9,528 bases of DNA. Source: Bacillota bacterium. GTDB taxonomy: Bacteria; Bacillota_E; Sulfobacillia; Sulfobacillales; Sulfobacillaceae. The notes below the pieces were generated by a model, which was given only the letters and a program-made list of their open reading frames with translations, searched no databases and had not been told where the DNA came from. The position numbers and the translations under genes were made by a program. The first letter of the stretch is position 1. The number at the start of each line of letters is the position of its first letter. Where the stretch lies: NCBI GenBank assembly GCA_021820165.1, contig JAKADW010000056.1, forward strand, positions 1-9,528, read 5' to 3'. Of the stretch, positions 1-6,557 are shown piece after piece.

Positions 1-2
1 GA

Positions 3-1109
3 CTCGTGGTTCTTGGCCCGGAGTATCCACATGCGGCCAAGGCTGCGACGAGCCCTGCACTAAGAGCTGCTCAACTGTTCCTCGATCATCGGGCGGGTGG
101 CACCCGCGTTCACCGCAATATGCTCCTCTTCCTTGCTGCGGATGAGGCTCGCCTTGAAGAGCTGTATATTGCCGTACGTGAGTTTCTCGCATGGCAATCC
201 ATTGAGGCTGATAGGGAGACCCTTAACCTAGATGTTTTTCAGAGCCGACAGGCTGAGACAAAGCGCGGCCAGTCTAACGAGGTAGTGGATCAGCGCGTGA
301 ATGAGACGTTCGTGTGGGCATTAACACCGTCGCAGGCTCCCACGGATCAAGGTGTCACGTGGGCACAGACACGCGTTACGGGTCCCGAGCCCCTCGCCGT
401 GCGGGTAGCGAAGAGGCTCCACGCCGAGGAGGCCCTTATCACCGAGTATTCAGGTGCCCGGCTACGAATGGATCTAGACCGCATCCCTCTTTGGCGAGGG
501 AATCATGTGGGACTACGGCAACTTTGGAGCGACTATAGCCAGTATCTGTACCTTCCACGGGTCCGATCGTCCGACGTGCTCCTCGACGCGGTTCGCCAGG
601 GCGTTGCCCTCCTGACTTGGAGTCCAGACACGTTCGCCTACGCGTCGGCATACGACGAACAGTCAGACCGTTACATTGGACTCGTTGCCGGTTCCCACCC
701 GAGTGTGGTTCTTGATGGCGATTCAGTTTTGGTGAAGCCGGAGGTCGCAGGGCGGCAAATTGACGCGGAGCAACATAGGGGCGGTTCGACGACCAAAGAC
801 CCTGGTACGAGCACACTGAATGGCTTTCGCCCGAATGATGAACACGGCTCAGCTGCCCAACCGCCTAGCCCTGCGTTACCGAGGCGATTCTACGGTCGTG
901 TTTCGGTGGATCCTCTTCGCATGCTTCGCGATATTGGTGACGTTGCTGATGCGATAGTGGCACCACTTGGTCGCGCCGATGCGGAGATGAATATCGTTAT
1001 CGAAATAAGTGCACGAAGCGACAATGGATTCTCCGAGGAAATTCGTAGGGCCGTCACTGAGAATGCGAGAACGTTAAAATTCGAAAGTCACGAGTTCGAG
1101 GAGAGTTAA
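3..1109 (+). CDS. DUF499-family ATPase-like protein, C-terminal part (5' end outside window)
   Basis: The reading frame is open to the left edge, so the gene begins upstream; the GTG at base 6 is not taken as the start. About 368 residues remain. They resemble the C-terminal third of DUF499 proteins, large (roughly 1,000-residue) ATP-binding proteins found beside DUF1156 DNA methylases, DUF3780 proteins and HerA-type helicases in anti-phage islands. The recognisable stretches are VLGPEYPHA near the edge, NMLLFLAADEARLEEL, the basic LRMDLDRIPLWRG region, QLWSDYSQYLYLPRV, LLTWSPDTFAYA, LVKPEVAGRQIDAE and the ending VTENARTLKFESHEFEE. The C-terminus therefore looks natural and intact. A low-complexity linker (around residues 258-292) separates the main body from a small C-terminal domain. 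No Walker motif is visible because the N-terminal part is missing. The family match is recalled from sequence style, not searched; the biochemical role of DUF499 is not well defined. Confidence 0.75.
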   Translation, partial: LVVLGPEYPHAAKAATSPALRAAQLFLDHRAGGTRVHRNMLLFLAADEARLEELYIAVREFLAWQSIEADRETLNLDVFQSRQAETKRGQSNEVVDQRVNETFVWALTPSQAPTDQGVTWAQTRVTGPEPLAVRVAKRLHAEEALITEYSGARLRMDLDRIPLWRGNHVGLRQLWSDYSQYLYLPRVRSSDVLLDAVRQGVALLTWSPDTFAYASAYDEQSDRYIGLVAGSHPSVVLDGDSVLVKPEVAGRQIDAEQHRGGSTTKDPGTSTLNGFRPNDEHGSAAQPPSPALPRRFYGRVSVDPLRMLRDIGDVADAIVAPLGRADAEMNIVIEISARSDNGFSEEIRRAVTENARTLKFESHEFEES

Positions 1110-1166
1110 ATCGCGGGAGGTACGGGCCGCATCAATGGTGAGTCGGCTCTGTGCTCGTTGAAGGAA

Positions 1167-1194
1167 TGTTACTGTGTTTCGAAACGCGGTTACA
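1167..1194. repeat. 28-bp imperfect palindrome centred on GTTTCGAAAC
   Basis: The core GTTTCGAAAC (1176-1185) is a perfect 10-bp palindrome. Symmetry continues outward, so that 11 of 14 base pairs across 1167-1194 are Watson-Crick and two more would be G-U in RNA. There is no unpaired centre, so a protein-binding dyad is more likely than an RNA hairpin. It lies about 58 bases after the DUF499 stop codon. No regulator can be assigned to it. Confidence 0.45.
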
Positions 1195-1289
1195 AGGATT
1201 CACCCAGGGTGTGGGTCGGCTAGACTCGTAACAGTATCCCCATGGAGAGTGAACCTATTTTAGACGGCCCGGACCTTGGTCACGTTGTG

Positions 1290-1318
1290 CGAAGCAGCGC
1301 TCACTTTACGCTGCTTCG
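1290..1318 (+). terminator. 10-bp perfect hairpin, possible terminator of the DUF499 gene
   Basis: CGAAGCAGCG (1290-1299) and CGCTGCTTCG (1309-1318) are exact reverse complements around a 9-base loop. The bases that follow, TCTTGTCGGATTTCTT, are T-rich but not a clean T run, so this is a weak intrinsic terminator at best. Position, about 180 bases downstream of the DUF499 stop and convergent with the minus-strand gene, fits a transcription end. It could instead be a structured RNA element. Confidence 0.4.
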
Positions 1319-1377
1319 TCTTGTCGGATTTCTTCAAGGGTAAGCGCTTGCGACGTGACTCACCTTATTTTAACCAA

Positions 1378-1403
1378 TCGTAAGCCGTGTAGTCGCCTTA
1401 CGA
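1378..1403. repeat. 7-bp inverted repeat, small hairpin
   Basis: TCGTAAG (1378-1384) pairs with CTTACGA (1397-1403) around a 12-base loop. It is short and has no T tract, so its function is unknown; it adds to the density of dyads in this gap. Confidence 0.3.
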
Positions 1404-1445
1404 CTCAACAGTCTTGTTCCCCATCCACCGGGAGGACACGAAGCC

Positions 1446-1553
1446 GTGGTTCCGATCGTAATGGATTTCATCAACGCTAATCTCTCGGACCGTGGGGATG
1501 TCATGCATCTCCAGTCCCGTTCAGGGAGTAGTCGCAGCAGGTTCCGGACGTGA
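1446..1553 (+). CDS. Possible 35-residue open reading frame or gene remnant
   Basis: A GTG at 1446 is preceded by GGGAGGA (1430-1436), with ten bases between GGAGG and the start codon, and opens a 35-codon frame ending with TGA at 1551-1553. The first residues, VVPIVMDFINANLSDRGDVM, read like the beginning of a real protein. The tail is Ser/Arg-rich and loses that character. The stop falls inside the inverted repeat at the 3' end of the convergent regulator gene. The frame is open upstream to 1374, so the Shine-Dalgarno position is the only argument for this start. I do not recognise the family. It may be the truncated start of a gene that once followed the DUF499 gene, or chance. Confidence 0.2.
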   Translation: MVPIVMDFINANLSDRGDVMHLQSRSGSSRSRFRT

Positions 1554-1570
1554 GAGGGGCTACGTCCGGA
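1543..1570 (-). terminator. 9-bp inverted repeat at the 3' end of the HTH-ImmA gene
   Basis: TCCGGACGT (1543-1551) and ACGTCCGGA (1562-1570) are perfect reverse complements with a 10-base loop. The repeat covers the last codons and the TAG stop (1560-1562, minus strand) of the regulator gene. No T run follows on either strand, so it may protect the 3' end or act as a weak bidirectional terminator rather than a classical one. Confidence 0.35.
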
Positions 1571-2435
1571 TCCACCCTAAATCAATGAGCCGGCGCCACA
1601 TAACGTGTGGGCTTACGTGATACCGGTCTGCGAGATGGTATATCTCAAGCCCCACGGAGTGGCGGTCTTGCTCCAGCCAGGCGTCTGGCATGAGAAGTTC
1701 TGCAGCAAACCGGGCGGCCAATTGCTCACGTTGGGGACTCGCTGTATGTTCTTCGACACCCGGTTCAGGAGTGAGGTCTATTACTACCTCGTGGCCCTTG
1801 ACGAAATGGCCGATTTCATGCGCGATGATCTGGCGCTGTTGGGATGAGCCGGTAGACGTATTGACGCCGATCGTGCGCCGGACGCCGTTCACGATCAACA
1901 GGCCGCTGACTGCATCGTCGAATGGAAACGGGACAACGTGAAGGCCCAAGCCACGCGCGATGACAGCCAAATCGATCGGCAGAGACGTCAGTTTTAAGCG
2001 CTTCAATACTTCGAGCGCCGACAGGCGGGGATGAGCGTCGAGCATAGCAGCGACGGGGGCCAACGCCTCCGCGTGTTGTACGAAACTCCGGATGGATTGC
2101 TGGGCCGCTGGGTGCAGCACAGCCATCGCTTGGGACAGTGCCGCTTCGCTCGCGGAGCCGGCGAATCCTAGCGCGGTGCCTGTCAGGAGATAAGTCACTG
2201 AGACGTTTAGCGCTTCTGCTAGTACTACCAGGTCGTCGAGCCGGGGACGACGGGCACCTGTTTCGTAATACGAGAGCATCGTGGCGGTGAACCGGCTGGG
2301 TTGCGACGTGCCCAGGGTGACTCTCCGACTCAGCTCGCTCTGCGTAAGATGCGCCGCTTCTCGGGCCGCGCGCAAATTTTTCCCGACGACGCGATAGAGG
2401 TCCATTGTCTCAAGTTCACCCCCCATTCCAGACAC
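1560..2435 (-). CDS. XRE-family HTH regulator fused to an ImmA/IrrE zinc metallopeptidase
   Basis: This 291-residue cytosolic protein joins a DNA-binding domain to a peptidase. Residues about 18-85 form an XRE helix-turn-helix (LRAAREAAHLTQSELSRRV, then YYETGARRPRLDDLVVLAEAL). A helical linker follows, then the ImmA/IrrE domain from about residue 140 with the zinc site H206-E-I-G-H210 and a third ligand, most likely E237, in the EQLAARFAAELLMP segment. All three ligands are present, so the peptidase looks active. In ICEBs1 the separate ImmA cleaves the repressor ImmR, and in Deinococcus IrrE cleaves DdrO; here both parts are in one chain. The gene is divergent from the transposase operon, with a large dyad in the shared promoter region, which suggests self-regulation and control of that operon (inference). 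The start is GTG at 2435, with CAAGG five bases upstream; ATG codons at 2426 and 2405 are alternatives. It could instead be a stress or antitoxin-type regulator unrelated to transposition. Confidence 0.88.
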   Translation of the reverse strand: MSGMGGELETMDLYRVVGKNLRAAREAAHLTQSELSRRVTLGTSQPSRFTATMLSYYETGARRPRLDDLVVLAEALNVSVTYLLTGTALGFAGSASEAALSQAMAVLHPAAQQSIRSFVQHAEALAPVAAMLDAHPRLSALEVLKRLKLTSLPIDLAVIARGLGLHVVPFPFDDAVSGLLIVNGVRRTIGVNTSTGSSQQRQIIAHEIGHFVKGHEVVIDLTPEPGVEEHTASPQREQLAARFAAELLMPDAWLEQDRHSVGLEIYHLADRYHVSPHVMWRRLIDLGWIRT

Positions 2436-2445
2436 AGCAACCTTG

Positions 2446-2506
2446 TTATTGCCAATGTTATATAGTTGTGCTCTAGTTTAACACAAGAGTTGACAAATGG
2501 CAATAA
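2446..2506. promoter_or_regulatory. Two nested inverted repeats sharing one centre: candidate operator
   Basis: Outer arms TTATTGCCA (2446-2454) and TGGCAATAA (2498-2506) are perfect 9-bp reverse complements. Inner arms TTGTG (2466-2470) and CACAA (2482-2486) are also perfect. Both pairs are centred exactly on base 2476. Sequence between the tiers shows partial symmetry. The structure spans the -35 and -10 of the minus-strand regulator promoter and the -35 and part of the spacer of the predicted plus-strand promoter. Two concentric dyads are what one expects where a dimeric HTH protein binds cooperatively as a tetramer or loops DNA. The likely binder is the adjacent HTH-ImmA protein (inference). 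Confidence 0.6.
2457..2486 (-). promoter_or_regulatory. Predicted promoter of the HTH-ImmA gene
   Basis: Reading the minus strand, TTGTGT (2486-2481) is a -35 candidate, followed after 16 bases by TATATA (2464-2459), or after 18 by TATAAC. Transcription would begin near 2451, leaving a leader of about 16 bases before the GTG start. The -35 lies inside the inner dyad arm, so bound repressor would block it. The -35 is only partly consensus. Confidence 0.45.
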
Positions 2507-2518
2507 ATGGATTTGAAT
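2490..2518 (+). promoter_or_regulatory. Predicted promoter of the tns operon
   Basis: A perfect TTGACA (2490-2495) is followed after 17 bases by TTGAAT (2513-2518), which matches the -10 consensus at four of six positions. Transcription would begin near 2525, giving a leader of about 175 bases before tnsD. The outer dyad arm (2498-2506) lies in the spacer. The sequence around it is AT-rich compared with the neighbouring genes. Confidence 0.4.
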
Positions 2519-2700
2519 GATGGTGACAGGAAATATTTGGGTGGTGCTTTTGGAACGTGCGGTGATAGGAGATAACGGCATCTGTGGTACCGCGGAGACG
2601 TGAGAGGCTGTCGCGGACTGGTCGGTGAACCGCAAGTCAGTGGGCACTGTTTGACTTCAAACGGAATATCCCACAATGGTCCGAGGGAGGGGGCTCGAAT
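2519..2700 (+). other. Long leader of the tns operon
   Basis: No gene is supported here. The stretch holds a short perfect dyad, GTTTGA-CT-TCAAAC (2649-2662), and near its end the strong purine-rich ribosome site GGGAGGGGG (2685-2693) that sets the GTG start at 2701. It also contains GACGTGAGAGG (2597-2607), an 11-base direct repeat of 1547-1557 on the far side of the regulator gene. Right-end TnsB binding sites of the transposon would be expected near here or beyond the regulator gene, but I could not identify them. Confidence 0.35.
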
Positions 2701-4587
2701 GTGAGCGATTGGCGGATCCGGCATATGCCGCACCCTTATCCGGATGAACTCCTGTATTCATTTCTGGCTCGGTGGAGAGATCGTGTAGGAAGACCCACGG
2801 CCAGGGAATTTAATGGGTGGTTATTTGACACGCGCAAGAGTGAGGTTCATCCAACGTGGACCCGCAAGGTGGGGAACATGGCCAACAAATTAACGACTCC
2901 TTACAATGACCCTGACTTTTGGGTTCAAAACCATACCCTGTTGCCCCTATGGGTGGTGTTCACGCCGGTTGATGAAAAAACCTTGAAGAATGCTCTGACC
3001 GATGGATCCAAAACCGCGGCACGGCTCGCGATGCCCTATGGCCTGCCACCAATCGCTTACGGGGGAAGCCTACGCTGGTGCCCGTGTTGCGCAGACGATG
3101 ACCAAAGGCAGTATGGGGAGACGTATTGGCATCGTGTTCACCAGGTTCCGGGCCTGAAGATCTGCGGAAAACATGGTGTCTACCTTGAGGAATCGACCGG
3201 CGAGTTACGGAGTTCGCGTCGATATCTCATGCCGGATTTGGTCATGGAACCGCGCTTGTCGCCCCGCAGGGTGGGGGGCGGCGCTCTTGGACGTGCCCAT
3301 TCGGCCCTGACCGAATCCATGGAATGGCTCTTGGAAAACCCCAACCAGAACGGTGTTGACGTTCGGTTTCTCTACCGCGAAGCGTTGCTTCGGCGCGGCT
3401 TGGTCGCTTCCCAATTGCGTGAACGGGTGTGGGAGCGTTTTTCCGAATCTGTTCTGCAGGAGCTTCACTTTGACCAAGCGGTAAGCCACGGCCGTGGATG
3501 GTTTTGGCAAAGGTGCCATATGTCGCCGCCCATCTGGCACGCGGTTCTAATCCACGCTCTGGACTATACCATGGCTGATTATTTTGCGTTGGCTGAGGCA
3601 GCTCAACACCCGTTCGGCAGCGGACCGTGGCCTTGTCAAAATCGTTCGGTCGAGCATTTTGGCGCACTCACGATTCCAACAGTCGAACTCGCGTATCGCC
3701 GAACGAGGAGCGTTCCCCGCACCGTGGGGACGTTCCGCTGTGCATGTGGATACGCCTATCGCTATTTTCTGGAAGACGAGTCTAGCGCGAAGCGGCGTAA
3801 GCAGAAACCACTCGTCGTGAGCTACGGAGAGCGTTGGGATCAGGAGTTCCGCCATTTATGGAATGATGGCGTTTCCCGGAGTGAGATTCAACGCCGGCTC
3901 CACATTAGCGATGTCACGATAGAGCGGACTAAGATCCGCCTCGGGTTATGGTCTCGCCACGATAGACTGCATCAAGGGTCATCGACATGGGCCCCGCTCC
4001 TGCGTCAATATTGGGCTGATGATGCGATGTCGATAACCGCAATCGCCGAGGAATTTGGTTGGTCGGTTTTCCAAGTGAGAAAGCGTGCGGCGCTGCTGGA
4101 CCTGCCCGATCGCGCCAACAGAACATTCGCCCTGAAGGGGCGCCCTGCACTCTCTTTCCGTGATCGCTACGCCAGTGACCCGAAGTGGCAGGCGGTCGAC
4201 CGACGCGTCTCTAGCACCGTAGCGCAATTGGTGGGAAATATGCGACAGGAAGCGGGGCGTCCTCAGCGCATCACAGAGGCCCGCATTTGGCGAATGCTTC
4301 GCAGTCGGTTTGAGGAGGTGTATCTCCGAAAGTTACCTCGAACCGCTGAGGCCGTGTCCCGGTTCTGCGAGAGTGCTGAAGACTTTGCGGTACGCCGACT
4401 CCGCTGGCGCGAATCCGTAATTCGAGCCGTGGGGAGGAATGTTACCCCTTCCTCATTAGGGCGTTTTCCGACGAAGGTGGCACAATCGCCAGCCGTTCAA
4501 ATCGAATTGACGCGGATTTTTGGAAGACCGGTTCAGTTGAGCACTTGGAGTTCACCCGCACGACAGCGAGATGATGGCGATGAGTGA
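2701..4587 (+). CDS. tnsD: TnsD/TniQ-family target-site selector (first copy)
   Basis: This 628-residue protein has the length and layout of TnsD, which binds a specific attachment site and recruits TnsC. The N-terminal TniQ signature is PHPYPDELLYSFLARW (residues 10-25). A first zinc finger uses C127, C130, C155 and H158 (LRWCPCC ... KICGKHG). A second likely zinc site uses C312, H319, C347 and C349 (PWPCQN ... FRCACGYAYR). Two helix-turn-helix-like segments follow, about residues 380-416 and 431-468, and a basic C-terminal region that probably reads the attachment site. GTG at 2701 is chosen for the strong GGGAGG ten bases upstream; an ATG at 2725 would give the more typical MPHPYPDELL start. 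Its 3' end overlaps tnsA by a few bases. Unlike Tn7, where tnsD follows tnsC, this gene precedes tnsA. The target site cannot be told from sequence alone. Confidence 0.9.
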   Translation: MSDWRIRHMPHPYPDELLYSFLARWRDRVGRPTAREFNGWLFDTRKSEVHPTWTRKVGNMANKLTTPYNDPDFWVQNHTLLPLWVVFTPVDEKTLKNALTDGSKTAARLAMPYGLPPIAYGGSLRWCPCCADDDQRQYGETYWHRVHQVPGLKICGKHGVYLEESTGELRSSRRYLMPDLVMEPRLSPRRVGGGALGRAHSALTESMEWLLENPNQNGVDVRFLYREALLRRGLVASQLRERVWERFSESVLQELHFDQAVSHGRGWFWQRCHMSPPIWHAVLIHALDYTMADYFALAEAAQHPFGSGPWPCQNRSVEHFGALTIPTVELAYRRTRSVPRTVGTFRCACGYAYRYFLEDESSAKRRKQKPLVVSYGERWDQEFRHLWNDGVSRSEIQRRLHISDVTIERTKIRLGLWSRHDRLHQGSSTWAPLLRQYWADDAMSITAIAEEFGWSVFQVRKRAALLDLPDRANRTFALKGRPALSFRDRYASDPKWQAVDRRVSSTVAQLVGNMRQEAGRPQRITEARIWRMLRSRFEEVYLRKLPRTAEAVSRFCESAEDFAVRRLRWRESVIRAVGRNVTPSSLGRFPTKVAQSPAVQIELTRIFGRPVQLSTWSSPARQRDDGDE

Positions 4588-5413
4588 CGCCGTAATTACA
4601 GGGAAGATCCGGGCCGGTTACGGTCAAGGTCGCGGCATTGCGTATAAGCCGTGGTTGTGGGCCGGTTCCGTAAAGCCATCCATCGGCGAATCTACACGGG
4701 TTTGGGGCACCACGGTAGGCCGCATCCATCACTTCCACTCTAAACTGGAGCGCGCCTACTTCTATTGGCTCGAGGCCCAACCTACCGTGGTGGATATTCG
4801 TGAGCACTATCCGTTGCAATGGCTGAATGAAACGCAGGACATTGCCGACCGCTTGGGCATCGCCCACCCCCACAATCGCCGGCACGATCCTGTGGTTATG
4901 ACCACTGACTTTATGGTGACGATCCGCCGAACTGACGGAACTACGGAGGATATAGCCCGGACGGTGAAGCCGACATCGCAACTGAGGAAGCGGCGGGTGC
5001 GTGAGAAGTTTGCGATTGAGCACACCTACTATGCTGAGCGGGGGATCTCCTGGGAGATTGTGACCGAGCAGACCATTCCGCCAACCTTGGGCCACAATAT
5101 GAGTCTGATTTTTCCGTGCAGGAAGTTGCCAGGGGGCTTCCATCTGGCGGCGGATCAGGTTCACGCGATCGCCAGCGTGATGGTGCCACTCCTTCAGCAC
5201 GGTTACACCTTGGGGGAGACCGCACGCGAGACCGATAGACAAGAAAAATTGACACCTGGGACGGCGTTCTGGGTAGCCCGACATTGCTTGGCGGTCGGTC
5301 AGTGGACTACGGATTTCATGCAACCCATCAAGCCGTGGTTGCCCATCCGAATTACCGTAACAGAATGGAGGACGGCCCATGAGCGAGGCCATTATACGCA
5401 ATTTAGTCATTGA
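4580..5413 (+). CDS. tnsA: TnsA endonuclease subunit of the Tn7-like transposase
   Basis: TnsA nicks the 5' ends of the element so that, with TnsB cutting the 3' ends, the element moves by cut-and-paste. Counting from the upstream ATG at 4571 (280 residues), the restriction-enzyme-like core is visible: E60 in HSKLERAYFYWLE, then VVDIREHYPLQW, D113 in TTDFMV, and K133 in ARTVKPTSQL. These correspond to the Tn7 TnsA catalytic set E63, D114, K132, so the nuclease should be active. A C-terminal helical part follows (about residues 190-260), expected to contact TnsC. The start is uncertain: ATG at 4571, 4574 or 4580. I favour 4580 because GCGAG (4566-4570) is correctly spaced only for that codon, and because it overlaps the tnsD stop (TGA 4585-4587). 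The 3' end overlaps tnsB by 35 bases, suggesting translational coupling. Confidence 0.92.
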   Translation: MSDAVITGKIRAGYGQGRGIAYKPWLWAGSVKPSIGESTRVWGTTVGRIHHFHSKLERAYFYWLEAQPTVVDIREHYPLQWLNETQDIADRLGIAHPHNRRHDPVVMTTDFMVTIRRTDGTTEDIARTVKPTSQLRKRRVREKFAIEHTYYAERGISWEIVTEQTIPPTLGHNMSLIFPCRKLPGGFHLAADQVHAIASVMVPLLQHGYTLGETARETDRQEKLTPGTAFWVARHCLAVGQWTTDFMQPIKPWLPIRITVTEWRTAHERGHYTQFSH

Positions 5414-6557
5414 GTGGGGGACTGCGGATGATGAGCGGAACCGATACCGGGTCTTGTGGCGGGATCGAACCACCCTGATTTGGATCGACGTGGATAAAGT
5501 GAAGGCATGGCCCGAGGATGTGCCCATAAGCATGATGGAAGAAGCGCTCGCGACCGAGACGGCACGCATCATTCCTGATCCTTGGGGGCATGTCAGCAAT
5601 CGGCCAAAGACCAAGAAGCAGGTGGCGGTTAGGGACCGAGCCTATCACGCCATCCGCGTGCTGGTCAAGGACGAGCCAGCCATCTATTGGTCAAAAGGGC
5701 GGGGGACACGGATCCACGGTGCTGCCCAAGAGGCGGGAACGTCCCCGAGTACGGTCATTCGCTGGATAAGACGATTTTGGCAACGGGGCTGCGTGCTCGA
5801 CGCCTTGTTGCCCGACTACCATCGGGCAGGCGGAGGACTGGGTGCAATTCATCGAGCTGGGAAGCACAAGCGCGGAGCCCCCAGCTCTGGCGGCATCAAT
5901 GTGAACGACGACGTGCGTCGTCTAATCGATCTGTCCTTGGCCCGATGGTACCGCAAGAAGGGCGGCCTATCGCTGGTCGCAACCTATGTCCGCATGTGTT
6001 GGGTGTACTTCCACGTGCGGGTTGAAGTACGTGACGGCATTCCGCTGAAATTGCCTGACTATGGCGCGATTCCCACCTACAATCAGTTCTACTATTGGGC
6101 GAAGAAGGCGAATGCTGCGGAGACCCAGAAGAAACGGCGGGGAATGGCATTTTACAACAAGCATAACCGCCCCTTGGCCGGAACGGCCTACCAAGAGGTT
6201 CTGGGGCCGGGAACCGAATTTGAAATCGATGCCACGCAGGCCAATTTCTACGTCGTGAGCGCCAAGGACCGATCCCTTGTGCTTGGGAGGCCGGTCGTCT
6301 ACCATGTGGCTGACGTGTTCAGCCACTTGTATACCGGTATCTACATCGGCCTCGAGGAGGGGCCGAGTTGGGTGGGAATGGGTCGGGCGTTGTTGGTGAC
6401 CCTCGACGACAAAGCGGCATGGTGCTTGCGCTATGGCGTCGTACTGGAACCTGGGGAGTGGCCAGCCCATCACTGGCCTCGGGTGCTTAGCGGCGACCGT
6501 GCTCCCGGAATTGGGCGTGGAGGTAGACAACAAACCGTCGGGCCGGCCCGAGCTTAA
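5379..6557 (+). CDS. tnsB: TnsB transposase, N-terminal part up to frameshift
   Basis: TnsB binds the transposon ends and carries out 3' cleavage and strand transfer with a DDE RNase H-like centre. ATG at 5379 has GGAGG at 5367-5371. Residues 1-75 form a small N-terminal domain; about 108-140 is a helix-turn-helix (GAAQEAGTSPSTVIRWIRRF); the catalytic core begins near residue 276, with D284 in FEIDATQ and D373 in VLSGDR. The D-D spacing of 89 matches Tn7 TnsB (D273, D361; 88). The true sequence ends at about R374. The remaining residues to the stop at 6555-6557 are read in the wrong frame. The third catalytic residue (Glu) is therefore missing from this product and lies in the next frame. It overlaps tnsA upstream. 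Fragment expression would give an end-binding but inactive protein, which could act as an inhibitor (inference). Confidence 0.85.
   Translation: MSEAIIRNLVIEWGTADDERNRYRVLWRDRTTLIWIDVDKVKAWPEDVPISMMEEALATETARIIPDPWGHVSNRPKTKKQVAVRDRAYHAIRVLVKDEPAIYWSKGRGTRIHGAAQEAGTSPSTVIRWIRRFWQRGCVLDALLPDYHRAGGGLGAIHRAGKHKRGAPSSGGINVNDDVRRLIDLSLARWYRKKGGLSLVATYVRMCWVYFHVRVEVRDGIPLKLPDYGAIPTYNQFYYWAKKANAAETQKKRRGMAFYNKHNRPLAGTAYQEVLGPGTEFEIDATQANFYVVSAKDRSLVLGRPVVYHVADVFSHLYTGIYIGLEEGPSWVGMGRALLVTLDDKAAWCLRYGVVLEPGEWPAHHWPRVLSGDRAPGIGRGGRQQTVGPARA

Larger units (their letters stand above)
1110..1445. other. Intergenic region rich in inverted repeats, no convincing gene
   Basis: No coding frame here looks like a protein. 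The stretch holds at least three inverted repeats (1167-1194, 1290-1318, 1378-1403) and two similar AT-rich patches, CCTATTTTAG near 1254-1263 and CCTTATTTTA near 1363-1372. It lies between the stop of the DUF499 gene and the 3' end of the minus-strand regulator gene, so it should carry terminators for the DUF499 gene, and one boundary of the mobile element could lie here. I could not find a pair of terminal TGT/ACA ends or a clear array of 20-22-base TnsB-type repeats. Confidence 0.5.

Noticed and set aside
1254..1372. TATTTTA-containing patches here and at 9441-9447 as TnsB binding repeats
   Set aside because: Shared similarity is limited to the AT-rich core; flanking bases differ and spacing is irregular.
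2491..2528. Two TGACA motifs 33 bases apart, mirrored by two TGTCA motifs 31 bases apart at 9394-9429, as possible transposon ends
   Set aside because: The bases around the five-base motifs do not align as inverted repeats, and one copy is explained as a -35 box. No TGT/ACA end or target duplication could be paired.
2517..2603. 28-codon leader peptide in the tns operon leader
   Set aside because: Its ATG at 2517 would fall at or before the predicted transcript start near 2525, and no good ribosome site precedes it.
4442..5614. 390-codon minus-strand open frame opposite tnsA
   Set aside because: It lies antisense to tnsA, whose catalytic motifs are clear. Its translation is rich in Arg, His, Pro and Ser with no domain pattern, as expected of a shadow frame in GC-rich DNA.
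6495..6513. Programmed +1 frameshift (CCC-G or CTT-AGC slip) joining the two tnsB parts
   Set aside because: A slip at CCC would still leave the protein about 11 residues short between the catalytic Asp and Glu, and a slip at CTT-AGC would remove the catalytic Asp. A deletion explains the data better.
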